Shown here piece after piece: positions 9,136 through 18,013 of a DNA stretch of 64,000 bases. The DNA comes from an uncultured Pontibacter sp. (GTDB taxonomy: Bacteria > Bacteroidota > Bacteroidia > Cytophagales > Hymenobacteraceae). The stretch is from NCBI GenBank assembly GCA_947499125.1, contig CANMMP010000003.1:310001-374000 (forward strand), written 5' to 3'. The notes below the pieces were generated by a model. That model did no database searches. It was given only the letters and a program-made list of their open reading frames with translations, and was not told the origin of the DNA. How positions within the stretch are numbered: position 1 is the stretch's first letter; every line of letters begins with the position of its first letter. A program made the translations under genes and the position numbers.

Positions 9136-10101
9136 ATGAAAAAGCTATACATATACCCGCTGTTGATATTGCTGATAACTGGCGCGCTGCATGTGCAGGC
9201 TCAGCAAAGGCCACAGTATAGCCAATACATGCTCAACAATTTTATACTTAACCCTGCCATTACAGGTATAGAGAATTACGCAGACATACGCATAAGTAAC
9301 CGCCGCCAATGGGTAGGGCTGGATGGCGCACCGGTAACCTATTACCTGACTGCCCATACGCCACTAAACAAAGGAGCAGGCAGCACGCAATACCACAGAG
9401 CGCTCGCACACCATGGCATAGGAGCAACGTTCCATACCGATAAAACAGGGCCGTTGCGCCGCACAGGAGTTTCCTTTTCGTATGCCTACCATTTGCCGCT
9501 AACCAATGCCATCAACATGTCGGGTGGGGCTGCTGTAGGTATTATCCGGAATAGTATAAATGCTAACGAACTGGAGTTTACGAATGGCAACGACCCGCTT
9601 GTAGGAGCCGGCAGCCTGAACAATAACGTGGTAGACCTGAACCTTGGCCTTTGGATATATGCACGTAATTTTTCGGTGGGTTTAGCCGGAGCACAACTCC
9701 TGGAGAATGCAGGCAGCTTTACGGCAGCCGAAGAAGAGCGTGCCGGCATGGACCTGCAACGGCATTATTTTGCTACTGCAAGCGTGCGCTTCGAGCCAAC
9801 CGCTACGTTAGATGTCATCCCGTCTGTTATGGTTAAACTGGCTGACCCGAGCCCGGCTTCTGTGGATGTAAGTGTGCGCACCATTTACGATGAGCGCTTT
9901 TGGGTAGGTGCGGCTTACCGGCACAACGATGCTATAGTTGGTATGGTCGGGGTTTATGTCAGTCCGCTTTTAGATGTGTCTTACTCTTACGATGCCACCA
10001 CCTCAAACCTGAATAAAGTAAGCGCAGGCACCCACGAAGTAGTTATTGGCTTTAAGCTACTAAACGACAGGCGTATACTTTGTCCGCAATGGATATGGTA
10101 A
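9136..10101 (+). CDS. PorP/SprF-family type IX secretion outer membrane protein (first copy)
   Basis: A 321-residue protein with a signal peptide (ending HVQAQ) and the family hallmark near the N terminus, QRPQYSQYMLNNFILNPA. The rest is the alternating polar/apolar pattern of an outer-membrane beta barrel (for example GIGATFHTDKTGPLRR and VSFSYAYHLPL). It starts 2 nt after the stop of the type B adhesin, so the two form an operon. In Flavobacterium johnsoniae SprF is needed for secretion of its neighbour SprB; by analogy this protein should escort or anchor the upstream adhesin at the outer membrane. It is one of two such genes in the window, each following its own adhesin. Confidence 0.88.
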   Translation: MKKLYIYPLLILLITGALHVQAQQRPQYSQYMLNNFILNPAITGIENYADIRISNRRQWVGLDGAPVTYYLTAHTPLNKGAGSTQYHRALAHHGIGATFHTDKTGPLRRTGVSFSYAYHLPLTNAINMSGGAAVGIIRNSINANELEFTNGNDPLVGAGSLNNNVVDLNLGLWIYARNFSVGLAGAQLLENAGSFTAAEEERAGMDLQRHYFATASVRFEPTATLDVIPSVMVKLADPSPASVDVSVRTIYDERFWVGAAYRHNDAIVGMVGVYVSPLLDVSYSYDATTSNLNKVSAGTHEVVIGFKLLNDRRILCPQWIW

Positions 10102-10567
10102 AAGTTATAATTAATACAATTATTTTTCAAGCCATCGCATAACATTTATGTGCCTTTCTTAACTTTTCTTCCCCATACTATAAGTGGTGTTCCCTATCAC
10201 TTTATCTTTTAATGTGCTGCCATCAATTTTAAGATTTTAATAATATTCTTTATCAGAGAATGAGGTTGTATTTATAATTTTATTATATTAGTGTGCAGCT
10301 ATGTACACTATAAATAAGCTGCTTATAGTGCAAAGGAAATTATAATTTGTATTTATTCAATATAATTCATGGGTAGTGAACGTTATTGAAAAATAGGATG
10401 TAACTTTCTGAGAATAAGCGCCTGCAGCTCTGCAGCAGTTGTATCGGGTAGTCAACTTTTAGCCAAAGTCCTCCCTCATAACAATTGGTACGGTTCCGAA
10501 GGCGTGCTGTTAAAATACAATCTATACAAACTTAATCAATCCTATAGTAAAACATTTACTTTACGAG
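10102..10567. other. AT-rich intergenic region upstream of the large adhesin
   Basis: A 466-nt gap, strongly AT-rich between about 10110 and 10390. No ORF, tRNA or strong terminator was found after the first PorP/SprF gene. An 11-nt word (TCCGAAGGCGT, 10495-10505) recurs, inverted, in the regulatory region at 41369-41379. The promoter of the large adhesin must lie here, but no exact TAnnTTTG box stands out. Confidence 0.4.
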
Positions 10568-13500
10568 ATGGGAAGCTTAGTAAGGAAGATGCTACTGTTC
10601 GCGGTAGTTTTCTTTGGTGTTATCGCCGGTGCTTTGGCGCAAGGGCTCTCGCTGGGCTCTGCTGCCTCGTTTAACGTGCTTGCCAGCAAACGTGTGGCAA
10701 ACAACGGAAGCACTATTGTGCAAGGCAATGTAGGTGTAGGCACTGGGGCTGAGCTAACTGGTTTCCCGACTGGAAGTATAAAGGGCCAGACTCACATCAA
10801 CAATTCTGTCTCTCTAACAGCCCTCTCCGATCTTACATCTGCTTACACAACTTACTGGCAAAAGCCTGCTACCGAAGTTCTTCCTGGCAGTATCGGCGAT
10901 ACCTATCTGACAGCGGGAGTTTACAGAATTAACGGCAAGGCTACTATAACCGGCCCGATCATACTGGATGCCAACTACGACCCAAATGCTACTTTCATAT
11001 TCCAGATAAACGGCAACCTGCAGGTAAACGACAACATTACAATTGCGCTGATAAACGGGGCAAAAGTAAATAATGTGATCTGGCTGATAGAGGGAACCGC
11101 CAACATTGGGCAGGGAGCTTATGTGAAAGGCAACCTGGTAGCAAAAAAAACAATTACACTACAGAACGATGCTGCCGTGTTGGGCCGCGTGATGAGTATA
11201 AACGAAAGCGTTTACCTGAATAACAGCATCCTTTCGTTGCCAACCGACCTGAGCATAAGCAAAACAAAAGTATCGGCTTCTCCATCACAGAAATACGCTG
11301 TCGGCGACCTGGTGACCTACCGCATATTGGTAACTAACCTGGGCCCGGTAGATGATGAAGGTGTAATGGTGCGCGATGTGCTGCCAGCAGGCCTTAGCTA
11401 TGTATCTTCTACAACAAGCAAGCCCGGCACTTATTACGACCCCTCTTTTGGCCTCTGGATACTGGATGAACTGAAAGTAGGAAAAACAGATACACTTACT
11501 ATAGTAGCGAAGGCTACTATGGCTGGTTATATTGTGAATACGGCAACCGTAGCCGGTACCAACGTCGATGAGAACCTGAACAACAACAAATCAGACGCTG
11601 ACCTTTGCGTGGTGTTATCGGATGCAGGCCAGATACAAGGCCCGGTAGAGGTTTGCGCCGGAAGTACAAACACTTATAATATTAAGCAGATCGTTGGCGC
11701 TACTTATACCTGGACCGTTCCATCGGGTTGGGTTATAACTGCCGGAAACCGAAACTCATCCGAAATTACAGTTAAGATCGGGGATGTATCTGGTACGATA
11801 TCGGTAACAGTAAACAACATTTGTGGTGCCAGCCCACCAAGCCGCTTAACAGTAGAAGTGACAAAAGAAGTACCTCCAAAGCCGGGGCCTATTTCAGGAA
11901 CACTGGAGCTTTGTAGCGGTAAACAAACAACCTATAGTATTGCACCGGTACCGGGCGCACTGGGTTATACCTGGGTGTTGCCGGTCGGTTGGACTATAAT
12001 AGAAGATAAAGGGACCTCCATAACTATAACTACCGATGGCGATGCCACAACAAAACAACTGAGCGTATCGGCTTATAATATTTGCGGTAACGGAGAGCCA
12101 AGTATTTTAGAAGTAACGCCGGTATTAAAAGTGCCGGATATGCCCGGGGCCATTAGTGGCCCTTCTGCCGTTTGTGCCACTTCCCCATCAGCAACTTATA
12201 GTATAAAAGCAGTCTCGAATGCGAGCAGCTATACCTGGTCTGTTCCGGAAGGCTGGACTATACTTAGCGGACAGGGTACGCCAACTATAACTGTCAAGCC
12301 AACAGCACAGGCTGGCGAGGTAATAGTAAAAGCGCTGAATGATTGCGGTGAAAGTGAAGCCAGGAAGATCGTTGTATCTCCGGTAGAAAATCCGCCGCTC
12401 GCGCCGGGTGCTATTAGCGGGCCGGCAGTAGTTTGTGCCAGCACGAGTGGCAGCGTTTATAGTATTGCTGCAGTGCCAAATGCAAAAGGTTATACATGGA
12501 CGGTACCTACAGGATGGACAATCGTATCGGGGCAGAACACGCCAACTATAACAGTAGCAGCCGGCAAAACAGCTGGTAAAATAACAGTAGTAGCGCTAAA
12601 CGATTGCGGCTCTAATGGTAGCAGTTCGATTGATGTAAGTGTTACTGATAAGTTACCTGCAGCCCCGACAGCTATTAAAGGTACGCCATACGGTTGCGCT
12701 AATTTGATATCAACATATTCAATAGATCCTGTTGTGGGAGCTACGGAATATGTATGGACAGTGCCGGCAGGATGGGTAATTCAGAGTGGGCAAGGTACTA
12801 CAACTATAACAGTGAAAGTTAGCTCGGCGCCAGGTACTATCTCAGTGAAAGCAAAAGGTAGCTGTGGCGACAGCCCGGAGACAACCTTAAACGTGCAACC
12901 GCAGGTAACCCTGCCAACAGCGCCGGCTGTCATAACTGGTCCGGATGAAGCCTGTGCTGCCCAGGCAGATCTTACTTACAGCGTAACTCCAATTGCTGGC
13001 ATCACAAACTATAACTGGACGGTACCAACTGGCTGGACGATCGTTTCAGGTCAGGGAACGGCAACTATAAAAGTAAAAGCAGGAAGTACAGCAGGCAATA
13101 TTTCGGTAACGGCAACCAACGACTGCGGTACAAGCTCAGCTACAATAAAAGAGGTAAAAGTATCAACAGAAGCACCGCCAACGCCAGGCCCAATCTCGGG
13201 AATGAGTACAGTTTGTGCAGCGCAGGGTGATGTAATTTATAGTATAGCCGCAGTACCGGGTGCCACCACATACGAATGGAGTGCTCCGGGCTGGACGATC
13301 ATCTCTGGACAAGGCACAGCAACTGTAACGCTTAAAGCCGGATCCGCAAGCACAACACTTACTGTAAAGGCAAAGAATGCCTGCGGTATTGGTAGCAGCA
13401 GCACAAAAGTAGTACAGGTAACCGACCAGAAACCTGCTGCCCCAACTGCTATAAAAGGAACACCTTATGGTTGCACCAATTTAACGGCTACTTATACTAT

Positions 13501-16500
13501 AGATGCCGTAGCAGGTGCAGAAAGTTATGTGTGGGAAGTGCCGGCTGGCTGGAGCATCATTTCAGGACAAGGCTCTACGACTATAACAGTTAAAGTAAGT
13601 TCAGCACCGGGTACGATCTCTGTAAAAGCAAAAGGTGTTTGCGGCGAAGGTCCGGCCACTACGCTGAATGTAACCCCACAGGTAACTTTGCCAACAGCAC
13701 CTGCAAGTATAACTGGTCCGGATGAGGTTTGCTTAAGCCAGTCTGGTTTAACTTATAGTGTGGCAGCAGTAGCAGGCGCTACAAAGTATAACTGGACAGT
13801 ACCAACCGGGTGGACCATAGTATCGGGACAAGGAACTACAACTATAAAAGTTAACGCGGGCAGCGCTGCAGGAAACATAGCAGTTACAGTAACAAACGAT
13901 TGCGGTACAAGCCCTGCAAAAACAAAAGCAGTAAAAGTATCGACAGAGGCACCGGCCAACCCGGGAGCTATCAGTGGTTTAGCTACAGTTTGTACCGCAC
14001 AAGGCAGCCTGGTTTATAGTATAGCTGATGTGGCGGGTGCTACGTCGTATGAGTGGAGCGCACCGGGATGGACGATAGTAAGCGGACAAGGCACCACAAA
14101 AATTACAGTTGCTGCCGGCAGCGCTGGTACAACTATAAAAGTAACAGCTAAAAATGCCTGCGGTATAACAAGCAGCAGCACGAAAGTAGTAGCAGTAACT
14201 GACCAGAAACCAGTAGCGCCTACAGCTATAAAAGGTACGCCATACGGTTGCGCCAACTTAACGGCCACTTATACTATAGATCCGGTGGTGGGTGCAAATG
14301 GCTATACATGGACTGTCCCGGCTGGCTGGAGTATCGTTTCGGGGCAAGGCTCTACAACTATAACGGTGAAAGTTAGCTCGGCGCCAGGTACTATTTCAGT
14401 GAAAGCGAATGGTAGCTGCGGCGACAGCCCGGAGACAACCTTAAACGTGCAACCCCAGGTAACCCTGCCAACAGCACCGGCTGCCATTACCGGACCAAAT
14501 GAAGCATGTGCTGCCCAGGCAGATCTTACTTACAGCGTAACTCCAATTACCGGCATCACAAACTATACCTGGACGGTGCCAACTGGATGGACTATTGTTT
14601 CAGGGCAGGGAACGGCAACTATAAAAGTAAAAGCAGGCAGCACGGCAGGTAATATCTCAGTAACAGCAACCAACGACTGCGGCACCAGCCCGGCTGCAAC
14701 CAAAGCGGTAAAAGTATCAACAGAAGCGCCCCAAGCGCCAGGAGCTATAAGTGGTGCCCCAACCGTTTGCGGAGGTCAGGCAAGTGTCGTTTATAGTATA
14801 GCCGATGTGCCAGGTGCAACATCTTACGAGTGGAGTGCGCCAGGCTGGACCATCGTTTCAGGTCAGGGCACAACGAAGATCACTTTAAATGCTGGTGCTA
14901 CTGGCACAACGATATCAGTAGTAGCTAAAAACGCCTGCGGTATTACAAGCCCGGCCAAGATCACAACAGTAATAACAGAATCGGCGCCGGCGCAGCCAGG
15001 ACCAATAACCGGAACTACAGCAACTTGTACCGGTAAAGAGCAAACCTATACTATAGCGGCAGTAGCAGGCGCTACAAAGTATAACTGGACTGTGCCAACA
15101 GGCTGGACGATCATCTCCCAGAACCAGAACACTATAGTTGTAAAAGCAGGCGCTACAGCAGGAAACATAACAGTTACAGCAAGCAATGGCTGTGGTACCG
15201 GTCCGGCTTCTACGTTAGGGGTAAAACCTATAACTGGCGATATTACAGGTATAGGAAGTATAAGTGGTCCGGTACAACTGTGTGCCAATGCAACAGGAAC
15301 TTATACCGTAGCACAGGGCACAAATATCTCCGCTTATACCTGGGAAGTACCTACCGGCTGGGCGATAGTTAGCGGACAGGGCACAACCGAGATCAAAGTA
15401 AAAGCAGGCACAGCATCCGGTTCAGTTAAGTTAGTTGCCTCTAATGATTGCGGAAATGTATCAGTATCAAAAGCGGTAGAGATAAACACCGAAGTGCCGG
15501 CCAGCCCGGGTGCTATTACCGGAAATGCCAGTGGTTGCTCGGGCAGCACGCAGAAGTATAGCATTGCGCAGGCAGTTAGCGGTGTAAGTTATACCTGGTC
15601 AGTGCCGCAGGGCTGGGTAATTATCAAAGGCCAGGGCACCGCCGAAATAGAAGTAAGAGCGGGCGATAACAGTGGCGAAGTAAAAGTAACAGCTACCAAC
15701 GCTTGCGGAAACAGCAGTGCATCATCAACCAAAACAATAACTATAACCAGCAGCACGCCGGTTGTAGGGCAAATAAAAGGCGAAACCGCTATCTGTAACA
15801 CCTTCTCAGGAATAACCTATAGTATAACTCCGTTGGCTGATGCTACAGAATATACATGGACTGTTCCGGCTGGCTGGAGCATCGTATCTGGGCAGGGCAC
15901 CGAGAAGATAGTAGTTAATGCCGGTAGCAAAGGCGGTGAGATCAAAGTAGCGGCAAAGAATACCTGCGGCATGGGCACTAACAGCACACTGCGGGTTTCT
16001 ACGCCAGAGCCGCTTGCAGCGCCAGGGCCTATCTCGGGTCATATGGATGCCTGTAGCACTATCCCGACAACACAATATAGTATAGAACCGGTAGAGGGTG
16101 CCACTGGATACGCATGGGAGTTGCCACTTGGCTGGACACTGGTAGCAGGCCAGGGCTCTACAACTATAACAGTGAACGTAACCAGCGCGCCGGGTACACT
16201 AAAAGTAAAGGCAGTTAACGGATGTACGCAAAGTGCCTATACCGATATGCTGGTGCAACCAGTTGCTAACGTGCCAGCGAAACCGGCAGCTATAAGCGGA
16301 CCGAACGAAGTTTGTATTGATAGAATGGTTACTTACTCAGTAGCTGATATTGAAGATGCGTCCTCCTATACCTGGATAGTGCCTCCAACCTGGAAAATAG
16401 AAGCCGGACAGGGCACAAGCCAGATAACAGTAAAAGCCGGAACGGTAAACGGCACCATAGAAGTAATGGCCAACAATGGCTGTGGCTCAAGTGCAAAGGT

Positions 16501-17041
16501 AAGCATCCAGGTTTCTGTTTTAGATATGGGAATTATGGGTGAGATATCTGACCTGAGTAACCCATGCGAAGGCCTGAAATACATGGTAGACCCAGTGCCG
16601 GGCGCAGTAACCTATAACTGGACCTTGCCTGAAGGCTGGAAGATCGTAGCCGGAGATGGGACGAACATGATCATGGTTATTGCCGGCGGTAAAGACGGAA
16701 TGATAAGTGTAGTAGCCGACAATGGCGTTTGCGGTACGTCGCCATCTTCAATTATGTCTGATAAGTCGAAGGCGGAAACACTTATAGAGGTGCCGAACGT
16801 GTTCTCTCCGAACGGGGATGGCGTGCACGATACCTGGGTAATAAAAAGCCTGGAACGATTCCCGGACAACGATATTACGATCCTGAACAGATGGGGTACT
16901 GAAATATTTAAAGCAAAGTCTTACAAAAACAACTGGACCGGCGACGGACTGGCGGAGGGCACATACTATTATGTAGCCCGTGTAAAACTATGCGACGGCT
17001 CCGACAGGATGCTGAAAGGATATGTGACCCTTATACGATAA
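10568..17041 (+). CDS. Giant DUF3494 (ice-binding-like) adhesin with 20 PKD-like repeats and T9SS type B tail
   Basis: A 2157-residue surface protein. After a signal peptide (VIAGALAQ) comes a DUF3494 domain, about residues 27-220, recognised from LGSAASFNVLASKRVANNG, the GNVGVGTGAELTGFPTG segment and the AYVKGNLVAKKTITL strand region. This beta-solenoid fold is the one found in bacterial ice-binding proteins, but many members have no proven ice activity. Next is a DUF11 module (DLSISKTKVSASPSQKYAVG to NTATVAG), then 20 repeats of about 84-88 residues with the core Y-x-WTVP-x-GW-x-I-x-SGQGT, then a type B sorting domain (VPNVFSPNGDGVHDTW, ILNRWGTEIF, KGYVTLIR). It is followed by its own PorP/SprF and a PorE-like gene. 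The repeats probably form a stalk that presents the head domain; surface adhesion is inferred. Confidence 0.9.
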   Translation: MGSLVRKMLLFAVVFFGVIAGALAQGLSLGSAASFNVLASKRVANNGSTIVQGNVGVGTGAELTGFPTGSIKGQTHINNSVSLTALSDLTSAYTTYWQKPATEVLPGSIGDTYLTAGVYRINGKATITGPIILDANYDPNATFIFQINGNLQVNDNITIALINGAKVNNVIWLIEGTANIGQGAYVKGNLVAKKTITLQNDAAVLGRVMSINESVYLNNSILSLPTDLSISKTKVSASPSQKYAVGDLVTYRILVTNLGPVDDEGVMVRDVLPAGLSYVSSTTSKPGTYYDPSFGLWILDELKVGKTDTLTIVAKATMAGYIVNTATVAGTNVDENLNNNKSDADLCVVLSDAGQIQGPVEVCAGSTNTYNIKQIVGATYTWTVPSGWVITAGNRNSSEITVKIGDVSGTISVTVNNICGASPPSRLTVEVTKEVPPKPGPISGTLELCSGKQTTYSIAPVPGALGYTWVLPVGWTIIEDKGTSITITTDGDATTKQLSVSAYNICGNGEPSILEVTPVLKVPDMPGAISGPSAVCATSPSATYSIKAVSNASSYTWSVPEGWTILSGQGTPTITVKPTAQAGEVIVKALNDCGESEARKIVVSPVENPPLAPGAISGPAVVCASTSGSVYSIAAVPNAKGYTWTVPTGWTIVSGQNTPTITVAAGKTAGKITVVALNDCGSNGSSSIDVSVTDKLPAAPTAIKGTPYGCANLISTYSIDPVVGATEYVWTVPAGWVIQSGQGTTTITVKVSSAPGTISVKAKGSCGDSPETTLNVQPQVTLPTAPAVITGPDEACAAQADLTYSVTPIAGITNYNWTVPTGWTIVSGQGTATIKVKAGSTAGNISVTATNDCGTSSATIKEVKVSTEAPPTPGPISGMSTVCAAQGDVIYSIAAVPGATTYEWSAPGWTIISGQGTATVTLKAGSASTTLTVKAKNACGIGSSSTKVVQVTDQKPAAPTAIKGTPYGCTNLTATYTIDAVAGAESYVWEVPAGWSIISGQGSTTITVKVSSAPGTISVKAKGVCGEGPATTLNVTPQVTLPTAPASITGPDEVCLSQSGLTYSVAAVAGATKYNWTVPTGWTIVSGQGTTTIKVNAGSAAGNIAVTVTNDCGTSPAKTKAVKVSTEAPANPGAISGLATVCTAQGSLVYSIADVAGATSYEWSAPGWTIVSGQGTTKITVAAGSAGTTIKVTAKNACGITSSSTKVVAVTDQKPVAPTAIKGTPYGCANLTATYTIDPVVGANGYTWTVPAGWSIVSGQGSTTITVKVSSAPGTISVKANGSCGDSPETTLNVQPQVTLPTAPAAITGPNEACAAQADLTYSVTPITGITNYTWTVPTGWTIVSGQGTATIKVKAGSTAGNISVTATNDCGTSPAATKAVKVSTEAPQAPGAISGAPTVCGGQASVVYSIADVPGATSYEWSAPGWTIVSGQGTTKITLNAGATGTTISVVAKNACGITSPAKITTVITESAPAQPGPITGTTATCTGKEQTYTIAAVAGATKYNWTVPTGWTIISQNQNTIVVKAGATAGNITVTASNGCGTGPASTLGVKPITGDITGIGSISGPVQLCANATGTYTVAQGTNISAYTWEVPTGWAIVSGQGTTEIKVKAGTASGSVKLVASNDCGNVSVSKAVEINTEVPASPGAITGNASGCSGSTQKYSIAQAVSGVSYTWSVPQGWVIIKGQGTAEIEVRAGDNSGEVKVTATNACGNSSASSTKTITITSSTPVVGQIKGETAICNTFSGITYSITPLADATEYTWTVPAGWSIVSGQGTEKIVVNAGSKGGEIKVAAKNTCGMGTNSTLRVSTPEPLAAPGPISGHMDACSTIPTTQYSIEPVEGATGYAWELPLGWTLVAGQGSTTITVNVTSAPGTLKVKAVNGCTQSAYTDMLVQPVANVPAKPAAISGPNEVCIDRMVTYSVADIEDASSYTWIVPPTWKIEAGQGTSQITVKAGTVNGTIEVMANNGCGSSAKVSIQVSVLDMGIMGEISDLSNPCEGLKYMVDPVPGAVTYNWTLPEGWKIVAGDGTNMIMVIAGGKDGMISVVADNGVCGTSPSSIMSDKSKAETLIEVPNVFSPNGDGVHDTWVIKSLERFPDNDITILNRWGTEIFKAKSYKNNWTGDGLAEGTYYYVARVKLCDGSDRMLKGYVTLIR
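11621..16779 (+). repeat. Array of 20 PKD-like repeats in the giant adhesin
   Basis: Each unit begins with a P-G-x-I-S/T-G-x-x-x-x-C motif and ends with a C-G-x-(S/G)-x-x-x-x(4)-V-x-V strand, giving two cysteines per unit. I counted 20 units by eye. Units 5-13 also form a higher-order repeat described separately. Confidence 0.85.
12665..14995 (+). repeat. Higher-order repeat: three consecutive 777-bp units
   Basis: Repeat units 5-6-7, 8-9-10 and 11-12-13 are the same three module types in the same order. Type A starts PTAIKGTPYGC, type B starts PA(V/S/A)ITGP(D/N)E(A/V)C, and type C carries EWSAPGW with one residue missing. The blocks are 12665-13441, 13442-14218 and 14219-14995, each exactly 777 nt (259 codons). 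Blocks 1 and 3 share long, nearly identical DNA in their A and B modules. Confidence 0.88.
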
Positions 17042-17053
17042 AACGCTGACCCA

Positions 17054-18013
17054 ATGAAAACAACTCTACCCTTATTACTGGTGTTACTCCTGGCGTTGCT
17101 TTGCCAACCCGTGGTTGCGCAACAGGCCCCGCAGTATAGTCAGTACATTTTTAACGAGCTGGTCATTAACCCGGCATATTCGGGCAGTAAGGACATCCTG
17201 AATATTAATGCTACTTACCGTAGCCAGTGGACAGGTATGGAAGGCGCGCCAACCACGCAAACTATAAGCGCCGACGGCCCCATGCGTAACGACCGTATGG
17301 GCTGGGGCATGCATATTATAAACGATGCCATTGGCGCGCAGTCGCAAACCGGGATTTACGGTAACATAGCTACGCGCGTTAACCTGAGCCGCACAGCCCG
17401 CCTTTCGTTAGGTATAGCCGGTGGTGTGTCGCAGTATGTGCTGGATGGTACAAAACTTAATGCTGGCGACGATATTCTGGATGCAGCTATTCCGCTGAAC
17501 CGCGAGTCGAGGATATTGCCGGATGCCAAAGTTGGTATCTTCTTTAACACAGAGCGTTATTATGCCGGCCTATCGGTGGCTAACCTTATACCTTTTAAAG
17601 ATTCTAAAACAGATATTGCCACCCCGCGCCGTCATTACTTTTTGTCATCTGGTTATATGTTCGACCTGGGTGCTTATGTGCATTTAAAACCAAGCTTTTT
17701 ACTGAAGCAGGATTTTAAAGGCCCATCTAACCTGGACCTCAATGCCTTTTTGCTACTATACAATAAGTTATGGTTAGGGGCATCTTACCGCACAGCTATA
17801 CCTATGTTTACAAAAGTAGACATGACTGATATTAAAAAACGAAATGCCTGGGCCCTGATGACGCAGGTGTACGCTACACCAAAGTTCAGGATAGGTTACT
17901 CCTACGACATTAGCCTGACCAAAATGCGCGATTATTCATCGCATGAAGTATCTTTGGGTTATTCTTTCTTCCGAAAACAAAACGGCCGTACTATTACGCC
18001 GCGTAATTTATGA
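17054..18013 (+). CDS. PorP/SprF-family type IX secretion outer membrane protein (second copy)
   Basis: A 319-residue protein with a signal peptide (LCQPVVAQ) and the same N-terminal hallmark as the copy at 9136, QQAPQYSQYIFNELVINPAYSG, followed by a beta-barrel pattern (YRSQWTGMEGAPTTQ, GMHIINDAIGAQSQTG). It starts 12 nt after the giant adhesin and overlaps the next gene by 4 nt (ATGA), so the three form an operon. The expected role is secretion or surface retention of the giant type B adhesin. The two PorP/SprF copies in this window are clearly different in sequence, which fits partner specificity. Confidence 0.9.
   Translation: MKTTLPLLLVLLLALLCQPVVAQQAPQYSQYIFNELVINPAYSGSKDILNINATYRSQWTGMEGAPTTQTISADGPMRNDRMGWGMHIINDAIGAQSQTGIYGNIATRVNLSRTARLSLGIAGGVSQYVLDGTKLNAGDDILDAAIPLNRESRILPDAKVGIFFNTERYYAGLSVANLIPFKDSKTDIATPRRHYFLSSGYMFDLGAYVHLKPSFLLKQDFKGPSNLDLNAFLLLYNKLWLGASYRTAIPMFTKVDMTDIKKRNAWALMTQVYATPKFRIGYSYDISLTKMRDYSSHEVSLGYSFFRKQNGRTITPRNL

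Noticed and set aside
12229..15801. Series of antisense frames of 60-90 codons within the giant adhesin gene
   Set aside because: They recur at the repeat period and are shadows of the repeated coding sequence.
11621..16779. Regular repeats considered as a CRISPR array
   Set aside because: The repeats are about 255-260 nt, lie in one open frame and encode protein modules; there are no short identical repeats with unique spacers.
1575..17041. Nuclease and two adhesins as one horizontally acquired island
   Set aside because: Base composition and word use look like the rest of the window, there are no integrase genes or attachment repeats, and T9SS adhesins are native to the phylum.
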